Positions 1-9,043 of a stretch of DNA of 64,000 bases are shown here, piece after piece (position 1 is the first letter of the stretch; every line of letters begins with the position of its first letter). The position numbers were made by a program, and so were the translations under genes. The DNA comes from SD8 sp035528475 (GTDB lineage: Archaea > Halobacteriota > Methanomicrobia > Methanomicrobiales > Methanospirillaceae), in NCBI GenBank assembly GCA_035528475.1, contig DATKYO010000046.1, positions 32,532 to 96,531 of the forward strand, given 5' to 3'. Under the pieces are notes generated by a model. It was given only the letters and a program-made list of their open reading frames with translations, had not been told where the DNA came from and did no database searches.

Positions 1-205
1 GCATTCTACAGACCAAATCTTTAAAATAAGCTTCAGATTCGTCCAAACGCCCCATATGAAATAAATTTGCGGCGCAGAGAATCATGATTGACGGATCCTC
101 GTCACTGGTTATGATATTCCTGCACAAGGTATAGGATTCTTCGTGCCTTCCATCCTGGAAAAGGAGAAATGCCTCCCCTTTCATATCATAAGGCCCATTA
201 TCCAT
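1..205 (-). CDS. TPR-like repeat protein, N-terminal part (runs off window)
   Basis: An open frame starts at an ATG (205-203) and continues past the window edge without a stop, giving about 68 residues. The peptide reads MDNGPYDMKGEAFL and then shows helical pairs with the spacing of tetratricopeptide repeats (NLFHMGRLDESEAYFKDL is a typical TPR-like segment). A possible Shine-Dalgarno GGTGAAG lies just upstream. It starts 4 nt after the stop of the upstream glycosyltransferase gene on the same strand, so the two are probably co-transcribed. No catalytic motif is visible. A scaffolding role is what TPR proteins usually have, but the partner cannot be named. Confidence 0.6.
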   Translation of the reverse strand, partial: MDNGPYDMKGEAFLLFQDGRHEESYTLCRNIITSDEDPSIMILCAANLFHMGRLDESEAYFKDLVCRM

Positions 206-209
206 CTCT

Positions 210-941
210 TCACCTATGAAAGCGCAATTTCAGGAGTCCGACAAACATCCCGGTCGCATCGGATCCCCGGACCTTGGAATCACCCATGTTCTTCCATCTG
301 ATTGGGCATTCTTCAATAACATATCCTTTCCTGCATAGACGCCACAGAAGCTCTACATCGAATTCAAAACCGGCCGAGACCATATCCTCGAGTACTGCAT
401 CAATTACTGATTTTTTAAATACTTTTGCCCCGCACTGCGTATCTTTAAAGGAAAGCCCGAAGAGGAGCCTTATGATCAGGTTGAAGGCCCTGCTTTGTAT
501 CCTCCTGGATAACCCCTGGGACCTGGGAAGATCGGATCCGGGAAGCCAGCGTGATCCGATCGCCCCGTCAGCCCCGTTGATGCGGGCGATGAGCAGCTCC
601 ATCTCTTTCATACCCGTCGATCCGTCTGCATCCATGAAGCCCACCACGGGAGTGGTGGCCATCCTAAAGCCTTCTATGATTGCCTTTCCCTTTCCCTGGC
701 GTTTCTTATGCTGTTCCAGTCGTATCGTGATTTCAGGATGCCTTGTGGAAAAATCATTGACGATGTCCGGTGTTCTGTCATTCCCGTCAAAGATGAAGAT
801 GAACCGGCCTGTGGCACCTTTCAGTCCTTCCAGCACAATCCCAATCCTCTTCTCCTCGTTATATGCAGGTATGATCAAGGTGTAGTCAGGATCAATTCCT
901 TGCTCATCTCTTTTCGCCATAGTCGTCCAGGCTTTAAGCAT
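210..941 (-). CDS. GT2 family glycosyltransferase, dolichyl-phosphate-sugar synthase type
   Basis: This 243-residue protein has the GT-A fold signature of family 2 glycosyltransferases: YTLIIPAYNEEKRI near residue 21, a KRQGKGKAIIEGF stretch near 80, and the metal-binding FMDADGS motif near residue 102. The later segments DTQCGAKVFKK and ECPIRWKNMGDSKV match the dolichyl-phosphate glucose/mannose synthase subgroup. Such enzymes transfer a sugar from a nucleotide donor to a dolichyl phosphate on the cytoplasmic membrane face, which in archaea feeds protein N-glycosylation. No C-terminal membrane domain is present. Translation may begin at 941 or at the second methionine (920). Neither has a strong Shine-Dalgarno. 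The sugar is not determined. Confidence 0.82.
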   Translation of the reverse strand: MLKAWTTMAKRDEQGIDPDYTLIIPAYNEEKRIGIVLEGLKGATGRFIFIFDGNDRTPDIVNDFSTRHPEITIRLEQHKKRQGKGKAIIEGFRMATTPVVGFMDADGSTGMKEMELLIARINGADGAIGSRWLPGSDLPRSQGLSRRIQSRAFNLIIRLLFGLSFKDTQCGAKVFKKSVIDAVLEDMVSAGFEFDVELLWRLCRKGYVIEECPIRWKNMGDSKVRGSDATGMFVGLLKLRFHR

Positions 942-1021
942 TCATCATTATTCCAACAAATTCCCGGAAGATGTAGTGCCGGGTATCTTCGTGTAATAAA
1001 TGGGGGGAGCGGTCAATAACC

Positions 1022-1249
1022 CTACTGGTGCCCTGCAACGTGTTCGTAAAGGCCGGTTTCCGGGTAGTACTTCTCGGCTATTGTGAGTGCCACTTCCCGC
1101 AGTCGCCGGTGTTCAAGTATACAGGACTCAGGTGGCGGACTCTTCCTGAGAATGGAAGAGGTATTTTCAGTAACCTGTATCAGTTCAGTCGCAATAAGTG
1201 CATTTAACCAGATGAGATCTTTAAGCATTGATTCCAACTCGGGGTCCAT
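1022..1249 (-). CDS. small helical protein of unknown function (75 aa)
   Basis: A compact acidic, predicted all-helical protein beginning MDPELESMLKDLIWLN and ending YEHVAGHQ. It stands alone between the glycosyltransferase and the divergent thioesterase gene. It has no membrane segment and no cysteine pair. Scattered histidines occur near the C terminus (EHRRLREVAL, EHVAGHQ), and it faintly resembles the small archaeal UPF0058-type proteins. That resemblance is a guess. Codon use looks normal and no overlapping frame is better, so it is probably a real gene. Confidence 0.5.
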   Translation of the reverse strand: MDPELESMLKDLIWLNALIATELIQVTENTSSILRKSPPPESCILEHRRLREVALTIAEKYYPETGLYEHVAGHQ

Positions 1250-1335
1250 ATACTAAAGTGAGATGCCATCGGCTTTAATTGCGGTGGATATGTTCTGGCA
1301 AGCCTTATGTCCGCCCGTTCTCATAATCTTTAGGC

Positions 1336-1749
1336 ATGAATTATCTAGAGAGAATCCGGAAGTCGGGCAGAGACGCCAACCCTTTCTTTTCCCTCATGGG
1401 AATCGAGGTGAGTGATATAAAAGAAGGATTTGCGCAGATATCCATGGAGATACGCCAGGATATGTTAAACGGGGAGGGGTGGCTCCAGGGAGGTGTATTT
1501 ACAGCGCTGGCAGACGAGGCGATGGTCCTTGCGATATATTCGCTGCTGGAAAAAAATGAGCGTATCGCCACGGTATCGGAACATACCAGTTTCATCAGCG
1601 GGGCAAGGGAAGGGGCGCTTCATGCCGCGGGGAGAGTTGTGAAGAAGGGAAACAGGATAATATTTGCCGAGGGTGAGGTAAAATACAATGAGAATGGCGG
1701 AAAAATTCTTTCCCGAACAACTGCGGCGTTTGCGGTGAGGAAGGAATAA
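1336..1749 (+). CDS. PaaI-type hotdog-fold thioesterase
   Basis: A 137-residue single hotdog domain, the usual length for the PaaI/YdiI thioesterases. The central helix region reads GWLQGGVFTALADEAMVLA near residue 49, which corresponds to the family's HGG-A-LAD signature with glutamine in place of histidine. The following strand region (ATVSEHTSFI) and the C-terminal RTTAAFAVRK are also typical. Members hydrolyse acyl-CoA or other acyl thioesters in the cytoplasm. The substrate cannot be deduced. The missing active-site histidine could change activity. The gene has its own short upstream region and is followed by pyrG after about 120 nt. Confidence 0.75.
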   Translation: MNYLERIRKSGRDANPFFSLMGIEVSDIKEGFAQISMEIRQDMLNGEGWLQGGVFTALADEAMVLAIYSLLEKNERIATVSEHTSFISGAREGALHAAGRVVKKGNRIIFAEGEVKYNENGGKILSRTTAAFAVRKE

Positions 1750-1868
1750 TTCCAGTTTTCATTCTCCTGGCTTTCTCAATTATTACGCCAATTTGACAGG
1801 GTGGCAAAAACTATGTTTTGCCAGGGACAATACATCATTCAGAAATTAAAATTTATCAGGGGATTCCA

Positions 1869-3449
1869 TTGAAGTATATTTTTATCACAGGGGGAGTGAT
1901 GAGTGGCCTGGGGAAGGGCATCACTGCTGCGTCAGTAGGAAGGATCCTAAAGAATCGTGGATACAGAGTCACGGCGGTGAAGATCGATCCCTACCTCAAT
2001 ATCGATGCCGGTACGATGAATCCCGGTCAGCACGGCGAGGTGTTTGTGCTGAGTGACGGGAGCGAGGTAGACCTTGATCTGGGCAACTACGAGAGATTTC
2101 TGGACATTGATCTTACAGCTCCGCATAATATCACTACTGGAAAGGTCTACCGCAGTGTGATAGACAAGGAGCGGAGGGGGAACTACCTGGGGGAGACTGT
2201 GCAGATTATCCCCCACATTACCGATGAGATAAAAAGTTGCATTAAAAATGCTGCAGAAGAGGAAATTCCCGGCCAGAAAACCCCGGAAATATGTCTTGTC
2301 GAGGTAGGAGGAACCGTGGGGGATATCGAGAGCATGCCATTTTTAGAAGCTGTTCGACAGATGCGCGGTGAACTTCCAGATATGGATACGGTACTTATCC
2401 ATGTCACACTCATCCCTTCAGATACGATGGGCGATCTCAAGACTAAACCGACACAGCACTCGGTAAAGGCCTTAAGAGAACTTGGCCTTCATGCGGACAT
2501 CATTGTCGGAAGATCAGAGAGGCCGATAGGGTCGCATACAAAGAGGAAAATATCTGCATTCTGCGACCTTTTTCAGCAGGGGGTAATCAGTGCTGCCACG
2601 GTTCCCGATATATACCAGGTCCCGATGGAACTTGAAAAGGAAGGCCTGGCCGATATACTCTCACAGCAGCTTGGACTGGAGAAGAGAAAGGCGGATTCGG
2701 AATGGTACCACATTGTCACCCGTGAATATACAAACAGGGTGAATGTGGCTATTGTCAGCAAATACGGTATTGAAGATGTGTATCTGAGCATCAAGGAGGC
2801 GCTCAAACATGCCGGCCGCGCCCTGTCAACTGAGGTGGAAATTGTCTGGCTGGATGCCGAGCGGTGCGAGGATTACCATCTGGATGACTATGACGGTATC
2901 CTGGTGCCGGGGGGATTTGGAAAGAGAGGGATCGAGGGCAAGATCAATGCCATCCGTGTTGCAAGGAGTGAAAAAATTCCATTCCTTGGTCTTTGCCTTG
3001 GATTCCAGCTCTCTGTGGTTGAATATGCCCGCCATGTACTTGGTTGGGAGGACGCAACCAGTGCCGAACTTGGTGAGGGAAGACATGTGATTGCAATCCT
3101 TCCCGAACAGAAGGATGTGTCGGACATGGGAGGAACTATGAGACTTGGTGATTATCCGATACAGGTCAAAGAGGGGACCATGGCAATGGAACTCTATGGG
3201 CAGAAAGAAATTGTTGAGCGTCACCGCCACAGGTACGAAGTCAACCCGCAATATATAGGGGAATTTGAAAAGGCCGGGCTGGTATTCTCAGGATTCAATC
3301 AGAACCGCATGGAGATATGCGAGATTCCGGGTCATCCGTTTTTCCTTGCCACCCAGTTCCATCCTGAATTCAGGTCAAGGCCTACCCGCCCTTCACCGCC
3401 ATATATCGGTTTTGTGAGGGCTTGCGGAGCAGATAAGAAATCAATGTGA
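1869..3449 (+). CDS. pyrG: CTP synthase
   Basis: Converts UTP to CTP with ATP and glutamine, the last step of de novo CTP formation. The N-terminal synthase domain opens with KYIFITGGVMSGLGKGI and the C-terminal class I glutamine amidotransferase domain carries the nucleophile in FLGLCLGFQ plus the QFHPEF His/Glu pair. I chose the TTG at 1869 (526 aa) because the family begins exactly at M-K-Y-I-F-I-T-G-G and AGGGG lies 8 nt upstream. An upstream TTG at 1818 would add 17 unrelated residues. The gene is followed after 15 nt by the GMP synthase subunit with its own GGGAGG ribosome site, giving a nucleotide-amination operon. Confidence 0.97.
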   Translation: MKYIFITGGVMSGLGKGITAASVGRILKNRGYRVTAVKIDPYLNIDAGTMNPGQHGEVFVLSDGSEVDLDLGNYERFLDIDLTAPHNITTGKVYRSVIDKERRGNYLGETVQIIPHITDEIKSCIKNAAEEEIPGQKTPEICLVEVGGTVGDIESMPFLEAVRQMRGELPDMDTVLIHVTLIPSDTMGDLKTKPTQHSVKALRELGLHADIIVGRSERPIGSHTKRKISAFCDLFQQGVISAATVPDIYQVPMELEKEGLADILSQQLGLEKRKADSEWYHIVTREYTNRVNVAIVSKYGIEDVYLSIKEALKHAGRALSTEVEIVWLDAERCEDYHLDDYDGILVPGGFGKRGIEGKINAIRVARSEKIPFLGLCLGFQLSVVEYARHVLGWEDATSAELGEGRHVIAILPEQKDVSDMGGTMRLGDYPIQVKEGTMAMELYGQKEIVERHRHRYEVNPQYIGEFEKAGLVFSGFNQNRMEICEIPGHPFFLATQFHPEFRSRPTRPSPPYIGFVRACGADKKSM

Positions 3450-3464
3450 TCGGGAGGCGGAAAT

Positions 3465-4382
3465 ATGGTAAATACAACAAAATTTATTGAACAGGCTGTT
3501 GAGGATATTCGCAGTCAGGCCAGGGACAGTCAGGTCGTTATTGCCCTGTCCGGTGGTGTTGACAGCTCGGTATGTGCAGCTCTTGCCGAGAAAGCCATAG
3601 GCGGGCAACTGATTCCGATTTACGTGGATACAGGCCTGATGAGAAAGGGGGAGACAGAACGGATCATACACCAGTTCGGCCACCTGAACCTGCATGTCGT
3701 GCATGCTGCGGATGAGTTCTTCCCTGCCCTGGCCGGAATCGTAGATCCGGAAGCAAAGAGAAAGGTGATTGGTGAGAAATTCATACGTATATTTGAAAGG
3801 GAGGCAAGGATTACCGGAGCATCCTGCCTCCTGCAGGGTACTATCTATCCCGACAGGATAGAGAGTGAAGGCGGCATCAAAAGCCATCATAATGTAGGGG
3901 GAATGCCGGTTGAGATTGAATTTGAGAAGGTAATAGAGCCGCTTCGTGACCTCTACAAGGATGAGGTCCGCCAGGTGGCGATGGCCCTTGATCTTCCGAA
4001 AGAAATTGCACACCGTATGCCTTTTCCAGGCCCTGGTCTGGCCGTACGAGTATTGGGAGACATCACGCCTGAAAAGATAGAGGTGGTGAGGGAGGCGAAC
4101 TGGATTGTGGAGGAGGAACTTGTTGAGCAATACAAGCCATGGCAATGTTTTGCCGCCCTTCTTGGACTGGGCACTGGAGTGAAGGGTGATAACCGGGTCC
4201 ACGGATGGGTAGTGGCTGTCAGGGCGGTCAATTCTCGGGACGGTATGACCGCGGATCCGCTCCAGCTCCCATATGACGTTCTTGATCAAATAGCATTCCG
4301 GATTACAGCAGAAATTCCGAGTGTTGCCCGGGTTGTCTATGATGTTACACCCAAACCTCCGGCAACCATCGAATATGAATAA
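3465..4382 (+). CDS. guaAB: GMP synthase, ATP-pyrophosphatase subunit B
   Basis: Catalyses adenylation of XMP and its amination to GMP, using ammonia from a separate glutamine amidotransferase subunit. Archaea typically split GMP synthase in two, and this 305-residue protein has only the ATPase and dimerisation parts. Visible are the PP-loop SGGVDSS near residue 29, YVDTGLMRKGE near 51, the XMP loop QGTIYPDRIESEGGIKSHH, and HRMPFPGPGLAVRVLG in the C-terminal domain. The small amidotransferase subunit is not encoded in this window. A GGGAGG ribosome site sits 8 nt before the ATG, 15 nt after pyrG. Confidence 0.96.
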   Translation: MVNTTKFIEQAVEDIRSQARDSQVVIALSGGVDSSVCAALAEKAIGGQLIPIYVDTGLMRKGETERIIHQFGHLNLHVVHAADEFFPALAGIVDPEAKRKVIGEKFIRIFEREARITGASCLLQGTIYPDRIESEGGIKSHHNVGGMPVEIEFEKVIEPLRDLYKDEVRQVAMALDLPKEIAHRMPFPGPGLAVRVLGDITPEKIEVVREANWIVEEELVEQYKPWQCFAALLGLGTGVKGDNRVHGWVVAVRAVNSRDGMTADPLQLPYDVLDQIAFRITAEIPSVARVVYDVTPKPPATIEYE

Positions 4383-4417
4383 GAGAATGGATATGCCAGA
4401 AAAAAGGTGAACAAAAT

Positions 4418-5545
4418 ATGAAAGAAGATAATTATCGCGAAATGGACGCCAGATACTATATGCCTGCCTTTACAAGGGAGATAATGATCTCCCGCGGTAT
4501 GGGATCCAGGGTATGGGATGCAGACGGGAATGAATATATTGATTGTGTGGCCGGAATCGCCGTATGTAGCACCGGACACTGCCACCCCCTGGTGACAAAG
4601 GCCATCTGTGACCAGGCACAAAAACTCATCCATTGCTCGAATTTGTATTATGTGCCGCACCAGGCAGAACTGGCCAGGAAGATAGTGGAGATAACAGGTC
4701 TCAATAAAGCATTTTTTACAAATTCAGGCGCCGAGGCGAATGAAGGAGCAATCAAACTGGCTCGCCTGGCAACAGGGAAGAAGAAATTTGTCGCATTTAC
4801 CCATGGCTTTCACGGCAGGACAATGGGGTCGCTGGCAGTCACACATAAACCGGCTATCAGGGAGCCTTTTGAACCACTGGAGCCGGAATGCATGTTCGTG
4901 GAATATGGTGATCTGGCTGCCCTGCGCAGGGCTCTCGATGATCAGACCGCAGGTGTATTTTTAGAATCCATCCAGGGAGAGGCGGGAGTCATTATTCCCG
5001 AGGATGGTTTCATACAGGGAGTAAGGGAGTGCTGCGATGAACACGGAGCCCTTCTTATTGCAGACGAAGTGCAGACAGGAATGGGACGTACCGGCAAATG
5101 GCTGGGAATTCACCACACACAAATCATGCCTGATATTGTCACCCTGGCCAAAGGCATTGCGAGCGGGTTTCCCATGGGAGCACTCGTAACCCGGAAAGGC
5201 CTTGAGTTCGGGAAGAGCGAGCATGGAAGTACGTTTGCAGGCGGACCGCTTGCATGTGCGGCAGCTCTGGCCACCATATCGGTGATAGAAAAAATACTCC
5301 CTGAAGTAGCAATCAAGGGAGAACGTTTCAGGAAAGGCCTCGCTGTCCATAATCCACGTGTAAGGGGACTGATGATTGGGATCAGCGTGGGTGAACGGTG
5401 TCCCGGGGTGCAGAAAAAGTGCGCCATGGAAGGAGTACTTGTCAACTGTGCTGCCGAAGGAAATCTTCGCCTTGTTCCGCCTCTTGTCATTACTGATGAT
5501 GAGATCGACCGTGTTGTGGAAGTGGTAAACCTGGCACTTGAATAA
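4418..5545 (+). CDS. argD: acetylornithine aminotransferase (class III PLP)
   Basis: A 375-residue class III aminotransferase that interconverts N-acetylglutamate semialdehyde and N-acetylornithine in arginine synthesis. Motifs are NSGAEANEGAIKLAR (phosphate binding), GFHGRTMGSL, the PLP-contacting ADEVQTGMGRTG and the Schiff-base lysine in TLAKGIASGFPMGA. The C terminus (RLVPPLVITDDEID) is typical of ArgD. The ATG at 4418 is preceded by AAGGTGA at a good distance. It follows the GMP synthase subunit after 35 nt and may share its transcript. An N-succinyldiaminopimelate or other omega-aminotransferase role cannot be excluded, but DapL in this window makes that less needed. Confidence 0.9.
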   Translation: MKEDNYREMDARYYMPAFTREIMISRGMGSRVWDADGNEYIDCVAGIAVCSTGHCHPLVTKAICDQAQKLIHCSNLYYVPHQAELARKIVEITGLNKAFFTNSGAEANEGAIKLARLATGKKKFVAFTHGFHGRTMGSLAVTHKPAIREPFEPLEPECMFVEYGDLAALRRALDDQTAGVFLESIQGEAGVIIPEDGFIQGVRECCDEHGALLIADEVQTGMGRTGKWLGIHHTQIMPDIVTLAKGIASGFPMGALVTRKGLEFGKSEHGSTFAGGPLACAAALATISVIEKILPEVAIKGERFRKGLAVHNPRVRGLMIGISVGERCPGVQKKCAMEGVLVNCAAEGNLRLVPPLVITDDEIDRVVEVVNLALE

Positions 5546-5765
5546 CGATAAATCCCTTCATTTTTCCAGGCGTTCATAAATGATTATTCTATGAATATTG
5601 CACGAAATGCCTTTTATGGGAACGATCACGGAAAGTGTACATCCCGCTGAATCGACGGTGCGCATTTTCCGATATACCCGCAAACCCTATTGAATCCGTG
5701 TCTTTCCCCTTTTTTGCGACGGAATTATGTATATTGAACGCAGAGATGTGTGTGGATATCCTCAT

Positions 5766-6866
5766 ATGACTGGAAATAACCAGGATACAGAAGTGAATTC
5801 TGAAAACGGCAGGAAAAGGCTGGTGAGAGGATGTTTCGCCGGCGAGGGATACGTATTTGCCAAAAAAGCAGAGGATATTGCCCTGGAGCATGGTCTGGAA
5901 CGTGTAGCGCGACTGGCCAGCAATGAAAACCCTGAGCCTCCCGGCCCGCAGGCCATCGAGGAGGGTTGCCGGGCTTTACGACAGTCCAACCGCTACCCTG
6001 ATGAGAATATGGGCGCCCTAACTGAAATGCTTCGGCAATATCACGGAGGGTATCATTTTGTTACAGGAGTTGGCATGGACGGGATAATCGAGACCATTAT
6101 CCGCCTTCTTGTCGACCGCGGTGACAGCATCGCCATTTCGATACCAACTTTCTCATTTTACGAGCTGGCGGCAACAGCCCAGGGCGGCCAGGTGATCAGG
6201 ATCCCAAGGGAAAACGATTTCAGTGTCGATTGCAGGAAATTTGCTGATATTGCCCGGAATGCAAAGGTCTCTTTCCTATGTACGCCGAATAACCCGACAG
6301 GGAACGAGACCCCGCCTGAAGAAGTGGCGGAATTACTTGAGGAGCTGGAAGGGATCCTTTTTGTGGACAATGCATATGTGGAGTTCTCTGACATGGATTA
6401 CCGGTATCTTATGGACAGGTATGATAACCTGGTCCTTGGCAGGACCATGTCCAAGGCTTTTTCAATGGCCGGACTCCGGGTAGGATATGCATTTGTCCCT
6501 GAGTGGATCCTTCCGTTTTACAGGAGTGCAGCTACACCTTTTACTTTAAACTCGGTGTCAGCCGCTGCTGCGACTGCTGCGCTGCGGGATCGTGAACATG
6601 TGTCCAGGATTGTGAGCCAGGTTAAACGATGGAGAAAGCGTTACAGGGACGAATGCGCCTATCCTGTATTACCGTCTGCTGCAAACTTTGTTCTTGTTGA
6701 TACTGCACCCTTCACCGGTGACCAGATGGCGGAAAAGCTGGCAGCCCGGGGTGTCGTGGTACGATCCTGCAGGAGTTTCAGGGGTCTTGATGATCGTTAT
6801 ATCAGGGTTGGTATTGGTGAGGACTGGGAGAATGAACGCTTCCTGGAGGAGATAAATTCAATATGA
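5766..6866 (+). CDS. hisC: histidinol-phosphate aminotransferase
   Basis: Class I/II PLP aminotransferase converting imidazole-acetol phosphate to histidinol phosphate. The typical N-terminal ARLASNENPEPPGP, the PNNPTGNETP segment, NAYVEF and the PLP lysine motif GRTMSKAFSMAGLRVGY are all present. The last domain has VVVRSCRSF and RVGIGEDWENERF. I placed the start at the ATG at 5766 (366 aa). An upstream ATG at 5727 would add 13 residues. The stop overlaps the next ATG (ATGA), so hisC, the kinase and the phosphotransferase downstream are translationally coupled. Confidence 0.92.
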   Translation: MTGNNQDTEVNSENGRKRLVRGCFAGEGYVFAKKAEDIALEHGLERVARLASNENPEPPGPQAIEEGCRALRQSNRYPDENMGALTEMLRQYHGGYHFVTGVGMDGIIETIIRLLVDRGDSIAISIPTFSFYELAATAQGGQVIRIPRENDFSVDCRKFADIARNAKVSFLCTPNNPTGNETPPEEVAELLEELEGILFVDNAYVEFSDMDYRYLMDRYDNLVLGRTMSKAFSMAGLRVGYAFVPEWILPFYRSAATPFTLNSVSAAAATAALRDREHVSRIVSQVKRWRKRYRDECAYPVLPSAANFVLVDTAPFTGDQMAEKLAARGVVVRSCRSFRGLDDRYIRVGIGEDWENERFLEEINSI

Positions 6867-7375
6867 TGTATGGTATAAGCGGGACTCCGGGCACAGGGAA
6901 AACAACTATTGCAGAAGAACTGTCAGCAAGAGGTCATCCTGTTCTTCATCTTGCCGGGACAACCGATTCATACCGGCTTGACAGGGACGAAGACCGCGAT
7001 ACCTACATCATTGATGAAGAGCGTTGGGCACGCGAATTTATCGCAGTGGAGGGATTTGTGGAGGGGCACCTCGCTCACCTCCTGCCATGTGATCTGGTAA
7101 TCGTTCTTCGTTGCCGACCGGACGTCCTTGCCGGAAGACTTTCAGGCAGGGGGTATAGCAGGGCGAAAATTGCGGAAAATGCCGAAGCCGAAGCCCTGGA
7201 TGTGATCCTGATCGAGTGCCTGGAGGGCTTTGAACCCAGACAGATTTATGAACTGGATACGACAGATAAGAGTGCTCAGGAATGCTGCGAGATGATTGAA
7301 GGTTTTGTCAGAGGCAAGATTCCCCCGTCATTTGGGGAAATTGACTGGTCACATTACCTGGGAACAGTTCTATGA
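6863..7375 (+). CDS. AK6/Fap7-like putative adenylate kinase
   Basis: A 170-residue P-loop NTPase with GISGTPGTGKTT at the N terminus and, near residue 100, the GRGYSRAKIAENAEAEALD segment typical of the AK6 (human CINAP, yeast Fap7) family. Relatives act as broad nucleoside monophosphate kinases and as ATPases that help mature the 30S/40S ribosomal subunit. Archaeal members bind the uS11 protein. The start overlaps the hisC stop and its own stop overlaps the next ATG, both as ATGA. The link with histidine and lipid synthesis genes is by operon only and does not indicate a shared pathway. Confidence 0.88.
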   Translation: MMYGISGTPGTGKTTIAEELSARGHPVLHLAGTTDSYRLDRDEDRDTYIIDEERWAREFIAVEGFVEGHLAHLLPCDLVIVLRCRPDVLAGRLSGRGYSRAKIAENAEAEALDVILIECLEGFEPRQIYELDTTDKSAQECCEMIEGFVRGKIPPSFGEIDWSHYLGTVL

Positions 7376-7992
7376 CACTCGATCAATTCCGGCCGCATGT
7401 GAAGGGGATTATCGATCCTATCGTCTCAATATGCATAAAACTGGGAATAACTCCAAATTCCTTCACAGTGGCATCTCTTCTGGCGGCGTTGGGGGCAGGT
7501 GTCTCATTTTTTTATCAAAACATCATAATTGGCACAATTCTTGTATTTGGTAATGCAGTGCTTGATGCATTGGATGGCGCTATTGCCAGAGCCCAGAATA
7601 CCCAGAGTCCCCGTGGCGATTTTCTTGATCATGCCTTTGACAGATACGCAGATATTTTCATTATTACCGGCATATTTGCAGGAGGATTTGCAGCATGGCA
7701 GCTTTCTCCCGAGATGGTGGCATATATAGGCGTCTTTGCCCTTACCGGGGTCCTTATGGCATCGTACCTGGGCACACAGGCCCAGGCGGTAGGACTTGGA
7801 AGGAATTACGGCGGGGTACTGGGAAGGGCTGATCGCCTGGTCCTGCTGTTGCTTGCAGGGATCCTCGATATGCTGATTCCGGGCGGCGTGTATGGCCTCC
7901 CCTACCTGGGATGGGTTCTCATTATATTCGGGGTAATGGGGCATTTCACAGCGATACAACGCTTTATGTTCGCCTGGAAAACCATGAAATAA
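7372..7992 (+). CDS. CDP-alcohol phosphatidyltransferase, archaetidylinositol-phosphate synthase type
   Basis: An integral membrane enzyme of 206 residues with about six hydrophobic helices. The CDP-alcohol phosphotransferase signature DG-x2-AR-x8-G-x3-D-x3-D is seen intact as DGAIARAQNTQSPRGDFLDH then AFD near residue 66. These enzymes displace CMP from CDP-archaeol with an alcohol. The short N terminus and the HVKGIIDPI opening resemble archaetidylinositol-phosphate synthase, so the acceptor is likely inositol 1-phosphate. That choice is inferred. It is the last gene of the hisC-kinase-phosphotransferase set and converges on fen. Confidence 0.85.
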   Translation: MTLDQFRPHVKGIIDPIVSICIKLGITPNSFTVASLLAALGAGVSFFYQNIIIGTILVFGNAVLDALDGAIARAQNTQSPRGDFLDHAFDRYADIFIITGIFAGGFAAWQLSPEMVAYIGVFALTGVLMASYLGTQAQAVGLGRNYGGVLGRADRLVLLLLAGILDMLIPGGVYGLPYLGWVLIIFGVMGHFTAIQRFMFAWKTMK

Positions 7993-8020
7993 TCATAACG
8001 CTGTATATCCGGTTTCCCTA

Positions 8021-9022
8021 TCAAAACCATGAATCCAGGGTTTTTTGTCCACCGCTGACTGTGAGGCCATCAAGTGATTTTTTTACCCTGTCAGGCGAGA
8101 ACTCAAATTGATCACACAGCATGGAGAGAATTCCATCCCGGTCCGGGGGATCCCATTTCAGGATATAGTCATCAGTCACCGGAGGATTTTGAAAGAAATC
8201 CAATATCCTGTCAGTATCAAGATCGGGCAGCTTCTCCCTGACAACCTGGTCAAATTCCCCCCGGTGGATAATTTTTAATGCTGTTTTTGCACCTATGCCC
8301 CTTACCCCCGGATTGAAATCCGTACCTACCAGTATGCCGATCCTGATGAGTTGTTCGCGTGTGACGGCGAGGCCTTTGAGAACATCGGAAAGCATGATTT
8401 TTTCAGGGGATACAGTGATTGTCCGTCCTCTCATTCTTCTTTTTCCACTTACAGTGAGATTCCTTACCAGCGTGGGTGCACCGAACAGCAGGGTATCGTA
8501 ATCCTGCGATACTCCATATCGGGCATCCCCCGATTCCACCATATACGCTGCCTGGGCTTCTCCTTCGCTGGGAGCTTCGACATAGGGCATACCCATAAGG
8601 GAAAGAAGTGCTTTTGAGGTTTTAATAACCTCATCATCGATTTTTGATGCAGATCTGGCTTGTTTGTATGCCTCCTGTACGTCTCCTCTTTCCAGGGCAT
8701 CGCGCCAGCGTTCATCGGCTTCTTTTCTTACTGCACGCCGTTGCTCTATAGTTTCTTCCTTGAAATCGGGAGGTTTTCCATCAAAAACAAAAACCGGCCT
8801 GATGCCCCTCTCCAGGAAATTCACGGATCTGAAAAGTATACCCGAAAGGTGAGAGGTAACCCTCCCACGACTGTCCATAAGCGGAGTTCCATCTGGCTGG
8901 CGTATTATGCTCAGGAACTGGTATAATGCATTATGCGCATCGATTGCTGCGATACCGCCAAGTGATTCCCAGGGGGCCGGTATCTTGTAATCGGTAAGAA
9001 TATCCCGGAGTGCAACACCCAT
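8021..9022 (-). CDS. fen: flap endonuclease 1
   Basis: Structure-specific nuclease that removes 5' flaps in Okazaki-fragment maturation and base excision repair. The 333-residue protein has the N-terminal MGVALRDIL, the metal-binding acidic residues in IAAIDAHNALYQF and VFVFDGKPPDFK, EAPSEGEAQAAYM and GVSQDYDTLLFG in the I domain, and the H2TH region GTDFNPGVRGIGAKTALK. The last eight residues QKTLDSWF form a PCNA-interacting box. Length is standard for archaea. It is transcribed alone, convergent with the phosphotransferase operon. Confidence 0.97.
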   Translation of the reverse strand: MGVALRDILTDYKIPAPWESLGGIAAIDAHNALYQFLSIIRQPDGTPLMDSRGRVTSHLSGILFRSVNFLERGIRPVFVFDGKPPDFKEETIEQRRAVRKEADERWRDALERGDVQEAYKQARSASKIDDEVIKTSKALLSLMGMPYVEAPSEGEAQAAYMVESGDARYGVSQDYDTLLFGAPTLVRNLTVSGKRRMRGRTITVSPEKIMLSDVLKGLAVTREQLIRIGILVGTDFNPGVRGIGAKTALKIIHRGEFDQVVREKLPDLDTDRILDFFQNPPVTDDYILKWDPPDRDGILSMLCDQFEFSPDRVKKSLDGLTVSGGQKTLDSWF

Positions 9023-9043
9023 GATACACCGGCCCTTTTTGGG